This document shows positions 1 to 11,700 of a stretch of DNA of 64,000 bases, piece by piece (position 1 is the first letter of the stretch; every line of letters begins with the position of its first letter). The DNA lies in assembly GCF_040115645.1 (NCBI RefSeq), contig NC_089577.1, positions 124,001-188,000 on the forward strand. The letters run 5' to 3'. Below the pieces are notes generated by a model. That model saw only the letters and a list, made by a program, of their open reading frames with translations. It ran no database searches and was not told where the DNA came from. Both the position numbers and the translations under genes were made by a program. Origin of the DNA: Euwallacea fornicatus (lineage: Eukaryota; Arthropoda; Insecta; Coleoptera; Curculionidae).

Positions 1-132
1 AACCCCGCACGTAGCCGTTGCAGATATATTTTTCCCTTCGGCTAAGTTAAAATACGGGGGTGTCAAAGTTTCACTTTTCGCCAGTCGCAACAGGGAAAGC
101 ACCACAAGCCAGAGAGGCTTTGGGGGCCCCAT
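1..132 (-). CDS. LanA: Laminin subunit alpha, first coding exon (partial)
   Basis: Reading the minus strand from an ATG at 132-130 gives 44 codons that run off the left edge. The product starts with a signal peptide (MGPPKPLWLVVLSLLRLAKS) followed directly by TPPYFNLAEG and then SATATCGV. This is the start of the laminin N-terminal (LN) domain of the alpha-3/5 class, to which fly LanA belongs; LAMA5 has the closely similar FNLAEG...ATCGE. Laminin alpha chains assemble with beta and gamma chains into basement-membrane trimers, and the LN domain drives network polymerisation. Only about 1% of the expected 3,500 or more residues is inside the window. The choice of the LanA class over the wing-blister class rests on the FNLAEG/ATCG motif. 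No intron boundary is visible before the edge. Confidence 0.9.
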   Translation of the reverse strand, partial: MGPPKPLWLVVLSLLRLAKSETLTPPYFNLAEGKNISATATCGV

Positions 133-687
133 TTTGAATCCTTCTTTTACTTCGAGTTTGAAGAACGTTCGCCGACACGGGAAGTCGCGGTACGACTGCG
201 GTACCAGGCCGAATCGAGCGGTTCACAGCGTTCTTTCTTCGAATCCCGTGCTCTTGGGCGTTTGAATCGGGATTTCGGTTGCAAAATGTTTAAAAGTTTC
301 GGGGTATCGTGGTAGCGTAGACAGGGACGGACCGGAGAGAATCGATGTTGGCTCGAAGACACGTTTGTAAAATTTGTTCCACCATTGTGTCAACAAAAAA
401 TAGTAGAAATTGCGAGATAAATTATGAAAATGTGTGTATTGACGCATAGACGATAAAACTTCATTTAAGTTCAGTTTTGGAGGCTCAGAAATATAAAATC
501 AACGAGATTACTCAGAAATTTACAACTCCAGAGTTCCCTTTAAGGCTGAATTAAAACCAATCTGCATAATGCAATAAACAATCTATATTTAATAAAAATC
601 TCAAGTTTAGCAATAAATAAAATAAATCTAACTCTATGATAATAGAGTTAAACGCTTGCTGAGTCCCTAGTTACTCAGACTTTTAAC
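133..687. other. LanA 5' leader and spacer to SLC66A3
   Basis: This 0.55 kb holds no convincing coding sequence. Its right end lies beyond the SLC66A3 polyadenylation signal. The part next to 132 must contain the LanA 5' leader or a leader intron. Two overlapping minus-strand ORFs (147-447) look like chance reading frames in this GC-richer leader: they show no conserved motif. Confidence 0.5.
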
Positions 688-693
688 TTTTAT
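688..693 (-). terminator. AATAAA polyadenylation signal of SLC66A3
   Basis: TTTATT on the plus strand reads AATAAA on the minus strand, about 53 nt beyond the SLC66A3 stop codon. That is a normal position for a short 3' UTR. Confidence 0.55.
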
Positions 694-745
694 TTGGCAC
701 CAAGCAACATTTTACATATTTACAAAGAACACATCTTTCTACTGA

Positions 746-1703
746 CTACTCTGCCTTCTTTTCAACAACATGCTTACTTGGGTTCTTATATACTATTGCT
801 GCAATCATTACTGCAGTGCTCAAAACTGTGTTTATGACGAAATTCAGTAGCAAAGTGAGATCCGCGGATTCCATGATTATTGTGAAGACCCTTGCTGAAA
901 ACAAAGTTTGTTTCAGAAATTACATTTACATAAGAATGCCCAAGCTAACTGACAAGAATAATGTCACTAAAACACTCACTAAAACTAAAGCATACTGAAG
1001 GTTTATATGCAAAAATAATATTTACTGATATAAACACTTTATTGGACATGTTCTTAACAAAGCAAAAATTCTCAATATACTTACTAAAATTGGTGAAGGC
1101 CGAAATTAGCCATGTCAAAATGCTGACTGACTGAGCATTTTTGGACCTCAAAATTTCCCCAAGTTGCACTACTTTTGAGCTAGCCCCTATGGGCGTACAA
1201 AGGGGCTAAAACATGTAAAATAAAATAAAAATAAAATTGTTTTTTTGATGACTCACCACAAGAAAGGCTAGGAGACCCAAAGGGACTACTCCAATTAGAA
1301 AACTAATAGCTATAGAGAAGTACAATCCAGCAGCAAACAAGGAGTAAATATTTTGCATGTCTTTATACTTAAGGACTACGGATATTAAAATTAATTCTTG
1401 TATTAAGATAATGGGGTACTCCAAGTATGACAGGAGGGCATAGCCGTTTCGGAAGTTATAAGACATCATTATGGTGTAGCTGCAATTAAGCATTTCTTGA
1501 TGGAGTAAAAGGTCAGCGAGTAAGATACATTACCTAGTAAGTTCCATTAACAAGCCAATCAAATTCATCCCCCGAGCGTTCTTTACGTTCAGAAGCTTTA
1601 GAATTTGAGGCACTTTTAAGATGAAACATATCAAAATTGTTATAATGCTCAGAAAATTGGTGAAGTGCTGCAGATAGTTAGTTTTCTCCATGGGAATTGC
1701 CAT
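746..1703 (-). CDS. SLC66A3: PQ-loop repeat protein SLC66A3 (PQLC3)
   Basis: Four exons: 1703-1534, 1479-1257, 1205-1085, 894-746, giving 220 residues with all phases agreeing. The protein opens MAIPMEK, then a hydrophobic segment leads into the PQ-loop motif LKVPQILKLLNVKNARGMN. Exon 2 carries LSYLEYPIILIQE, matching human LTYLEYPILIAQD. Exon 3 contains the second loop (SKVVQLGEILRSKNAQSVS followed by LTWLISAFTNFT). The last exon (TIIMESADLTLLLNFVIN) matches the human C-terminal helix. PQ-loop proteins are multi-span membrane proteins with a SWEET-like fold; the family includes lysosomal cystine and cationic amino-acid exporters, but the SLC66A3 substrate is not established. The gene is tandem to LanA on the same strand. 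Start choice: ATG 1703 is the first in-frame Met; Met5 is a possible alternative. Confidence 0.9.
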
Positions 1704-4700
1704 TAGCAGGCGAAAAAAAAGTGGGAATTGGATTTTAGTTAAAGACGATGTAGAATTTCTCTCAGGACATTAGTATCACAGCATGGCTCACATAATGTGA
1801 ATGATTTTTTATATTTATGACGGAAATCGCGTTTTCATAAGTAAATTTTGAGATGTTTTTACTTATAACCGGCATTTCAAACAGCTGTTTTTCAGTGAAA
1901 ATGTCAAAATTTCTAAATAAATTGTTATCTTTGATGCACTATAGATGGTCAGATGATCTGTAATACAGAGATATAGGATATTGGTCACGTGCCACCTGCT
2001 CTTGATTACTACAACACAACAAAATGAAAGATATTATTAATCAACTTAGGCTGACAGCGAACAGGCTCCGAGGATTTTTTACACCTAAAACACAATATTC
2101 TACAATTGTCCTTACAATTAAAAACTTAATGAAATTGATATTTGGCAGCGCTCGATAGAGGACTGCACAATCGGGTTATACGTATGTCACTGAGCTTTTT
2201 TGCATTCAAACAGAAATTTTTAATAGAATTTAATTTGAGCTCTATCTGAAATTGCTGCTCGGTAGCCGTGTGTTCAGAGAGCCTCAATACGCTTCTATGA
2301 AATCAATCTTCAATTTCATGTAAACATTCCGAAATTTTTTGCGAATTTTTATTCGAAATGTGTACTGGCAACCGATTTATTGTCGATCTGTTTACAAAAT
2401 TTTTCCGGAAAAAAGGGTCACTCCCGTGCGACCAATTTGTGTGAATCATTTGTATACAATTCAAGTTATCAATATACATTATAGTCAAATGAATACATAA
2501 TTAAACCTGATATTCGGCAGGAAAATCGAGTAGAGAGTTCAGGACACGAAGTTTATTATATGAGGAGTTCATCAGCGCCTCTTCATTTGCTTCAGTTCCA
2601 CTACTTTCCCAACCGTCCAGTCTTATTGTAATGACTTTAGTTTCAAGAAAGAGCATATTTGCTGTACTTTTTGAACTAAAATTACTTTCCAGCTTAGAAG
2701 TCCTAACATGATCAACAATCGCCGAAAGTTTTACTGATTCTGTTAATTCAGATTCGCACGTTTAAGTTTCGTTTTCAACAAAACCGAAACGTTAGCAAGT
2801 GTATTCGTCCGAGACCTTGGTAAAGGGTAAATATTGTTCTTGGCTGGTTTCAACTAGACAATATCGTGCAATTCCATTCTTGCTTGTGTGAAGCGTTATC
2901 TTGAACAAAGTAAAAGGAAAGATGGATGACTTCGTACAATTTAGAAAAAAGCATCGTCAAATTAAATATTTGAGTTAAAAGGGAAAAAATTAAGGGTAAT
3001 AGTTCTGTCGCACGTGACTGCCCAAGTAAAGAATGTGGGTCACCGACAGACGCAGATTTTGTTACAAAGCGAATTTCGTTGATAAATAATAAATTGCTGT
3101 TGTTTACGTTGGCGTAGATAAATAACACAAGTGGAAGGAAACTATGGGAGGCATATTGTGCTGCAATGGGTTACTGCCGAAGCTGCGCCTCTGCGTTTGC
3201 TTCTTTGAACAGTTTAATGACCATTCCATTAATAATACGCAATAAACTATTAAATACGCACTCTCCTCGATATAATAGAGACCTAGTTTTTGGACGTAAT
3301 TAACCGTATTAATCACGCATCATATAATCAACATCCGCGTTGGGTTACGCAAACCACATTGAATACTCTTTCTTATAATACCTTTTAATCAATATTAAAA
3401 TGATCATAACAAAGGCGAGTTTCTTGCACCACATGACGCCATTATGAGCACCAGAGCATTCCTCTCCAACAGTTCTTAATCTCCTCCGATGAGGAACAAT
3501 GCGTAAGTTCTGCACATAAATTATTATTAGAACACAAAACGGTAAACGAATTCGCTTTTAATTTCGAAGCTAAACACGTATAAATTAATCGAACCATAAC
3601 GGCGAAGTAGATCAATTATTTTGGTAATCGCAACTGTGTACGATTTTTGCATTTTCGCTCGATGTGGACGGTGAAACCATTTCACTAAATTACTCCCAAG
3701 TGCGATAATGAATCAAATTCCTGCTCCGTCCATTCGGAGACGGTGGTGAGCTAATTCGAATTTGCAGAACGGTTACAAGCTTATTGATACATCATCAATA
3801 GTCGCCCGTAGGTAGGAATAACGGCAAGTCAAATACCTTCATTCACTAGTTTTGATATTATGTTTATCAATTTACTTCTTGTGTAGTCGACTAGGGAACA
3901 TACACCGTTAAGCTAATAAGGAATGCAAGAAATTGGCATTGACTGAAAAGCCTAAGATACCCATTAATTAAGTACCGTACACTCGGTACCTAAATAGAAC
4001 GCAGTTGAATTTAAAAATTCGCACCTAATTGGCATCTACTGATACCATTGAAGAGCATTTTTGCCACATTTGCAACCTTGCAAAAACACGCATATGAGCG
4101 CGTTTCTGCTTAATTTTCATATCTGATAACCATCCAGGCTATTATTTCACACATCCCTCATATTAACATATCCCAAATATATTACTAATTTAGCCTTTTT
4201 GTAACTTCCCGAGCTTCCGTTCGCCATTTTAATTATCCGCTAATCTCTTGCTATTAATCATTTTTATAATTTAAAGGCCGTCTGTGGCAATTTGTCTTTT
4301 CCCCTTGTTCTACCATTGTCTTATCGCGTAAAGATGTCCAAGATAGATAGAGTTTGGTGCAACCATTGCAAGGCAAATGTAACTAAATTCCTATTAAGGT
4401 AAAGGTTCCGTGTAGTGCAGCATGTAAGCAAGCTTTCACTTGGGAAACCTAATTTAATCGTTGAATTTGACTACTTCATTGTTAATTTCAGGAGCTAATT
4501 TAGGACCTTTCCCATCGCAGCCTTATCTAACGGAAAATTATGAAACAGACTGGCAAGATGAAAAATGTAGCGTCACGCAGCAGAGAAGCTCGTGGTAATG
4601 CCCAATATTACTCAGTAATGATTAGAACTTCGTTTAATTTCAGCCGCCATTTGCAAACGTAACTGAAAGGCAATTTAAGTGCGGTTAATTACAATATTTC

Positions 4701-4798
4701 TAATAAGGTAGCAAGCACGAAATCTGGGTTCTGGCTTACAACTTCCTGCTGATATACCGGTGCTGCAAAAACCGAGAAGGAACTGACGTCCTTTAGTA
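1704..4798. other. Gene-poor intergenic DNA
   Basis: Three kilobases of AT-rich DNA with only short chance ORFs on both strands. The first few hundred bases beyond 1703 must hold the SLC66A3 promoter, but no clear core element stands out. I see no tRNA, no conserved exon and no long repeat here. Confidence 0.5.
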
Positions 4799-5966
4799 CA
4801 GGGTGTTCCATTTTTCGATGTAATTGAGGGACTCCGCTATTTCCCAAGTAGATGAAGAAAAATTGTGGTCAAGACCCTTGGTGTGATTTTTGAGCTAATT
4901 TTAATTATCTAAATAGTATTTTAACATCTCAATTCGTTCGAGAGATACAGGGTGTTTTTTGTTGTTTGTCTTTTTGTTTAATACCTCGTAACTTTTTTAT
5001 TTGTGACTATTTGTAGTTTTTGGCAGACATATGTATGTTTTGTGCATTTTCTTCAGTGGCGTACTTGATTTTTTTCCGGCTTAGTTGGTTGTCAAGTTAC
5101 AGACGAATGTTGCTTTTTTCAAAATGGAAACCACAGTTGGCCAAAACTCCATCAACTAGAGATTTCTTTTAGCTTTTTGAAAGTATATCGTTCCATATAC
5201 GTATTTATAGCGGCAAACAAGAAAATTATAAACGATTTTTTGAAAAATACTCCCTGATATAGCCACCTATGAATCTTTATTTAGTTCGTGCATTCGTAGG
5301 TAGTTATTAGACACTTCACGCAGTTGTTGCATATAAATATACGTTAGAAATGTATGTTGTTGGATTTAGTTACATTTAAATATATATTTAGATTTAAAGT
5401 TTCAAAAATTTACTTAAAATAACAGTTAATTATTCAAACGAATAACTTTTTTGTTACGGCTCATGTTAATAATATGTACTATGAAAATTTTTAAAAAGTT
5501 CGATATGATTGAAATTTTAATAAATTAAAAAACCGTTTATAATTTTCTTATTTACCGAGATAAATTTATGGATCTGTATGTTTTCAGAAAGCTAAGGAAG
5601 TCTATAGTTAGTGCACTCATGGGCCACTATGGTTTCCATTAATAAAAATCAGCTTTGACCAATAACTCGAAAACAAATTAAGCCAGAAAAAAATCGAGTA
5701 CGTCACTGGATTGCACATAGGAAAACGTACAAAGATTCCTTTGGGAAAAATAAAAAATATTTACAAACAGAAAAGTTGTGGAGCCTCAAAGAAAACGACA
5801 AAAAGCGAAAAACATCCTGTATCTCCCAAACGTGTTGAGTTGTCAAAATGCTGTTTAGATCATTAAAATTGAGGCAAAAATCGAGCCAAGGACTCCGACC
5901 ACTTTTTTATCCATCTACTCGGGACATACTTAAAACCCCCAATTATACCAAAAATTGGACACCCTG
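4799..5966. mobile_element. Foldback (long inverted-repeat) transposon, about 1.17 kb
   Basis: The element starts CAGGGTG at 4799 and ends CACCCTG at 5966, with TA immediately outside both ends, as expected for a Tc1/mariner-type TA duplication. The two arms are long, diverged reverse complements of each other. The left arm (about 4799-5245) pairs with the right arm (about 5520-5966), including matched internal landmarks: GAGATACAGGGTGTTTTT at about 4942 opposite AAACATCCTGTATCTC at about 5809, GGAAACCACAG opposite CTATGGTTTCC, and AAAATTATAAACGATTTTTT opposite its complement near 5535. About 270 bases of unpaired AT-rich loop lie between. No transposase ORF is present, so it is non-autonomous. 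A second CAGGGTG inside each arm suggests nesting or a compound end. Confidence 0.8.
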
Positions 5967-8618
5967 TATAATAAAGAGGGTAACAAACATATACACGTTT
6001 ACTGTGGAACCGCATAATCTAAAAACGGACATAATCGTCGCATATACAATGAGTACGTAATATTAGGACTACAATACAAGTTAGTCCATAAATGGCCGAT
6101 AAAACTTCATTACGCACGGGTTAAGTGCAGTGTTTCGTTATTAATCAACCTCCAAAATATCTGTCAGTTATTAAAAGAAATTTATATTCGTCAGTAAACA
6201 TACCGATTATCATTTCAAACCATGTGCCAGCTACTCAGGATTCTCACCTGCTTTATTATAATAGGATTATAATGGATCAGTTTATGGCCGCGAAACAGTA
6301 TCGTGAAGAGCTTTGTATGGTCAAATGGGACATACATTTATTTTAGGTGACTCTAACTTAGAATCTGCGATATTTCAATATAGTGATTTCTTTTTGCCTC
6401 AGTGGAAAGCAACTGTTTTCGCCTATAAAACAATAAGCAATCACCTTAAACATGCTTATGCCTAGGCACTAAAACAACATGTGTTTGGCGTATGAACCTA
6501 CAAAATACGATGCGGTACCAAAGTCATACCTAACTGTTCCTTATCGTTCCTCCTCTAGAAGCTTATTTGTTTATCACTGATTTTCTATTAGATACTTGCA
6601 TAATTTTGCTTATTTAATGAAATAATTCAAGATTAAGGTGAGAGAAATCGGCAACTCTCGAGAAACAATGGACATTGACCTATCGCTGAGCACTCAGTAA
6701 GACTTTAATCAAATAATTATTAAGGGTAATGAAATGTTATGAGGAAATTATATAAGAAATCCGATCTACATTGGTGTAGAAAGCACAAGACGATTAAGAT
6801 AATTGTAACTAATGAGGCAGTGTAATGGGGCTCTAGTACTATACCATGATGGTATATTTTATTGCGATTTATGAGGGTACCTGCAAGTGGTTTTTGAATA
6901 AGAGTTTCGTTATATATTTAATTATTTGTTTTTTTTTTTGTGCAAAAAGTAGATGAAGTGGAAGGGAAAAGTCGATGAATTTTCCCATAGATAATTAAAA
7001 GCAACAAAGCCGGTAGCTAATCTGCAAATTAGCATTTGGCGTTGTGGGTTCCCACGTTACAATATGGCTCCGTTCTGATGGCTCAGATCCCGCTTTTGTT
7101 CGACGAAGAGAACCCGTTTATTATTGGCATCTTTCGCTCACACTTTCCCGTAATAAATATCCGGTGCATATCAGTTATTCGGTGAAAGTGTTTCATATAC
7201 TTCAGAAAATGGCGGCACGCAACAAGTTTTAAATAACAATTTTCAATAATAATAAAGAGCACTAAAAATTTGAATTATTTATCAGAATATTTAGGTGAAT
7301 TTCGCGTTTGGAATGTCGCACATTTTCGACTTTTCGCCCACTTCGGGTATGATTTTGTTCCAATTTCTCGGTTATAAAATCCAGCTGGATGCGCCTCTGA
7401 ATATTTAAAATTTTGTATCGACGCCATAAATCGTTTTGATTAGATGAAATGCCCTCGAGAAATTTAATTTTATGGCGTTTTGCAGGTATAAAAATGTTCA
7501 CCCTCGCAACGTCGAGGTTTATCATTCTTCTTGAATCTTTACGTATATGGAAACTCTAAGGGAATCAACCTAATGTTAGACGAAACCAATCAGGGGCACG
7601 CCAAAAGGCATTAAAAAAGCGATAACGCCAAAGAAAAAAAAAAACGTCGTTCACTACTCTTGATCATTTGTACGAAGGTTTCGAGCTACCTCATTGATTG
7701 TCATACATATCCACGACTCACAAACGTAATTAGGCAGCACAGTTTTATGGGTAAATCAGGGCCAAACGACAAATTAATCAAGTCGAGTTTCCTTGCTATA
7801 TTTTTTCTTGCCCGTGACGAAACAGCTAGTGCAGCAACATGGCCGTCGAAAACTGTTTGCGCTAGTTTGATACGCAAACGAAGACACTAGAAAAAGCCGG
7901 CCATATTGTCCTGCTTGGTGCGCACTAATACGATGCTCCGAATTCGCCATTACTAAATTTGAAAAGTTTTTATAATTGTGTACACCTCCGATTGATAAAA
8001 ATATTATCTAGACGAGCAATATTGGAATATTGGAAAATATGGTTGCTCCAGGCAAATGAAATGGAGTTGAATCGAGCGAGCCTCAAAACCTTCGGGCATG
8101 TTTCAGTTGAAACTCAGTTGCTATTGTCTGGGTTTGGATCGAGTCTCTCAGTGTTCATCCTCCATTTACTTTACTTTACTTTACGGCACACGCCCGATAA
8201 CAGCTGCAAACGCGCACCTAGACGATTTTTGCAGGCTAGCAATTTGGTTTCACCTATCTAGGAGGGTGAGGCTACTAGCAATATAATTATTAATTTAAGG
8301 CAATATGGTATCTAAAAGTCAATTAATTTTTTACTCGCATTTTTCTAAAGTGATCGCCCAAATCTTAATTGTGAATAGAGGGAAAGCGAAGCCTTATTCC
8401 ATAGGCAAAAAATGCGCCTTGGGTCCATTAGCGATGCCCATCGTCCAAATTCTTCAACCACTTGTCACAAGACTTTCAACAAATCGAACGCACGAGTCGT
8501 CCGAAAAAGTCCTATTTGTGTTACCAATGATCGAATAATCTTCCTTCCTCTTTCTTCCACCTGCGCTACGTCATCAGATGTCTTTGGGCCGAGAAACTAG
8601 AGCGGAGCCGCGTGTGCT
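5967..8618. other. Intergenic region upstream of furrowed
   Basis: No exon with conserved protein sequence was found on either strand. ORFs at 5848-6060, 6125-6346, 7044-7232, 7262-7525, 7660-7890 and 7959-8600 are short, overlap each other in different frames, and carry no motif. The stretch probably contains distal regulatory DNA of fw. Confidence 0.45.
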
Positions 8619-8624
8619 TCAGTT
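8619..8624 (+). promoter_or_regulatory. Possible initiator (TCAGTT) of furrowed
   Basis: TCAGTT at 8619-8624 fits the arthropod Inr consensus and lies about 100 bases before the furrowed ATG. GGAAC at the downstream-element distance is a near but imperfect DPE match. No TATA box precedes it. This is a consensus match only. Confidence 0.3.
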
Positions 8625-8718
8625 CGGAAGAAACGAGCAAGGTGCGAGGAACGCGAGTCGAGAACGGTTATTTAAAAGCGTTTGATAAGTGGAACGAAGT
8701 TGTGTTCAAAGGAGTGAC

Positions 8719-11700
8719 ATGAGGTGGCTCAAAAGGGGGCCCCTCGACAGGGGCTACTGTGGGACTTTAATTGGATTAGTGCTCCTGGTTCAAAGTAGGT
8801 GATTATGTATAGTTTCTTAATTGATGCCTTTGCCGTTAGCTTCAATCCTTTCTCGGAGTGTGCTGCAGGTTTTTCTAATGCTGTGAACGGTTTTTGAAAT
8901 TATCGGAACTATTAAGAAGTCGATGCCTGCGATCTCAAAGCAGGTCTTAATTTCCGCATTTTTCTGGACAGTTAATGATTTATTCATGAGGAGATTTAAA
9001 CGGACGGAGAGTGATAAAAAGATCATCCATAGAGAGTGTAGCTCTGCAAACGTCCTCAGCATAAGCACCTCATTATGATGTGCAATAAATATCTAGATAA
9101 ATACAGGGAGGCAAACGTTCCCAAAGAGGATGACGTCAAAGGGGCCTAGCCCCCGCATATCCCTCATAGGCAAGGTTCGCAGTACACGTCATTTTGACGT
9201 TATATAGTCATATACTCATATTTGTTGAGAACTCCAGAGACATTGGCTGCGCCAATCGAGCACGAAGAAATACAGTTGTTCTTATTGGCGAGCGAATAAA
9301 TGGCTTGTTGTCAATCTCATCATTCAGTAGATTGATTAGTCTTACCAAGAAGAGAAGAAGATTGATGTAGATCTTCATCACCGATGAGTCTGGAACTACG
9401 TAAATTCTTTGTTTAGATTAAACCCTTGTTGGCGCGTATGACCGAGGACTTCGTCACGGCTGGTGCCTTTGATGTCACTTCCTTTGAATACAATTATCTT
9501 TGTACGCTTTGTGCCAGTGACCCAGTATATGGCCGCGTGGTGGATTCCCATGGTGTGATTATCTATAAGTCACATTATATCTAAGAGTCCATTTCAAGAT
9601 GCGTTCGTGGAATCGTTTAGTTTCGTCAACTACAGTTGAGCAAAAGCTCTTCCTTGTCGCTGATGTCGTTGAATTGTCTTTAGAATCACGCTATTTCGTC
9701 GTGAATCGAAATTATGCAAAGCCCTGTTTCACGACAAAAATGCTTGAACTTAACAGGTGCAACCAATCAGTTCGGGAAGTTGCGGCAGACCGGAACTGAC
9801 CCTGATTTAAACTCTATAGAAGGAAAAAACGATTTCTTCGGAACACTGGACCTTTAGAATTTTCGTTGAGCAACCCAAAACCGCACATACCAGACATATT
9901 GCATCCTTCTTTCACGTACAAAGACCCATCATGTTACGGGTTCAAATTCCTGCCCAGAACCGGCCACAATAGGGGGTTTTGCCTTTTAACATTCCTTTCA
10001 GATAGCTGTCTATAATTATTATTTACATAAGATTTGATGGGAATGAGTCTGGTATATCGCGTTATGTTAGGGCTGAACCATCGTAACGGTCAAGTAAAAA
10101 TTATTGATGGATGTTTTATTTTGGGAGTCTCCAATTAAATCAGATTTTTTGCATATAATTATTCACTTCTGACCCACAATAAAATCAGTGGTTCCAACTC
10201 CGTACTGGAAAGCGTCAATTTTAATGAGAACGCCAATTTGATTTTCTAAAGAAATTTTTATTTATTCGAATAACACGGAAAAGTAGTGCATTTCAGGTGG
10301 CAATTAATGGACGGTATTTCCAAAAAACCATTGGCGTGTCACAACGTGCCAATTTCCAAAATTGGAAAGTTAAAAAAAAAACGTATTTGCAGCAGAGTGT
10401 TGCGCACCCCTGTCTGTTGTGGAAACAAACTGACATTTCTGTTCTTGCCAGTTACGCGGGAGCGGAGCACCTTTGGCTAGGCTTCTGACATCAAAATGCC
10501 GTAATGCGTCAAGCTAATGTCTCGAAAACGTTAAAAAATTGGCATGAGGCAAGACGAAAACGAATCTAATAACATGAGAGTTAATAAATCAAGAAATTTG
10601 ACACCTATACGTCGTGTATTATAACTGGAAGTGTGCTAAGATTAAAATTGCAACGTTGCAATCATCATTTGTTTCTAAACTCGCACGCCCATCTTTGTCA
10701 AAGTCTGAAAGTATGCATCTTGAAAAATACATGCCGCACGCAACGTTGCCGTTACGAACAAATTTTTAGAGAAATAATTTTTTTTATCATTGTTCCAGGT
10801 CTCGCTTCTGCCCAAGACCTAGTATCGGGAACCTGCAAGTTCCCCGGCGCCCCAGCGCACTCCCGCGTGGATTTTTCGGACGAAACCTTAAGTTCGGGTA
10901 CTATTGCGACATACACCTGCGAGCGGGGATTCGAGCTGCTAGGCCCCAGTAGGCGGGTGTGCGAGGCTGGCGTATGGGTACCAGAGGGAATCCCATTTTG
11001 CGGTAAGTCGGAACCAAACGAAAGTGCGCCTTTATCGGTGATATGAAAACGCGGGCACCCACGGTCATCGACCATTAAAAGGAATGCAGAAGTAACGTTG
11101 CTACCGCTAGAAAGAAATGGAAACGATCCGCGGAAAGTATAAGGAAAGATGCTATGTTAGATTAGCTGCATGTGCAGCAGGTCATTTGGAGCGTGGTATT
11201 AAGTAATAACGAGGATACTAATCAATTTGGAACTTTGAGTAAACATTACATTACTCATCTTCCCAGGGTATGATTTTGTCGGGTCATCGATTGTTTCATT
11301 GCAAATTGGCACTTTTCTCAAGAGAATCAAATATTGGATTAGGTCGTGCGCAGACGGCAGTTCCGCAATGGCCAAAAGTCACCGTGACCCACTTTGCAGG
11401 CACATTCCGCTACAAGTGATCAACTTTTCATGATGTCTTTACTCATCGCTTAAAAGCGCTGAATAAGCATCAACATAAGCATAAACGATGAAGTGAAATC
11501 TACTCTATTTACATCTCTTTTTGGGCATCCTCCAGTTCAAAACTCGGAGGTAGACGTCCCTTAATTATGCCATAGATATTGTCGTCGTTGGGATCAGACG
11601 CGGGCAGACAACAACACGACATAATTTAATGAAATGAGGACCGATTAGCACAAGGATCTCATGTCAAAATTAGTGGGGCCAGCGTTTTTTAATAAAAGGA

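Noticed and set aside
147..447. Two overlapping minus-strand ORFs next to LanA
   Set aside because: They use different frames over the LanA leader, show no motif, and neither connects in phase to a supported exon.
9935..9965. T-loop-like GGGTTCAAATTCC, possible tRNA
   Set aside because: No matching acceptor stem, D-arm or anticodon arm could be placed around it.
10633..11046. 137-codon ORF entering the first CCP exon of furrowed
   Set aside because: Its N-terminal part has no signal peptide. Splicing from 8794 gives a proper signal peptide and matching phase, and the 3' end runs past a good donor at 11003.
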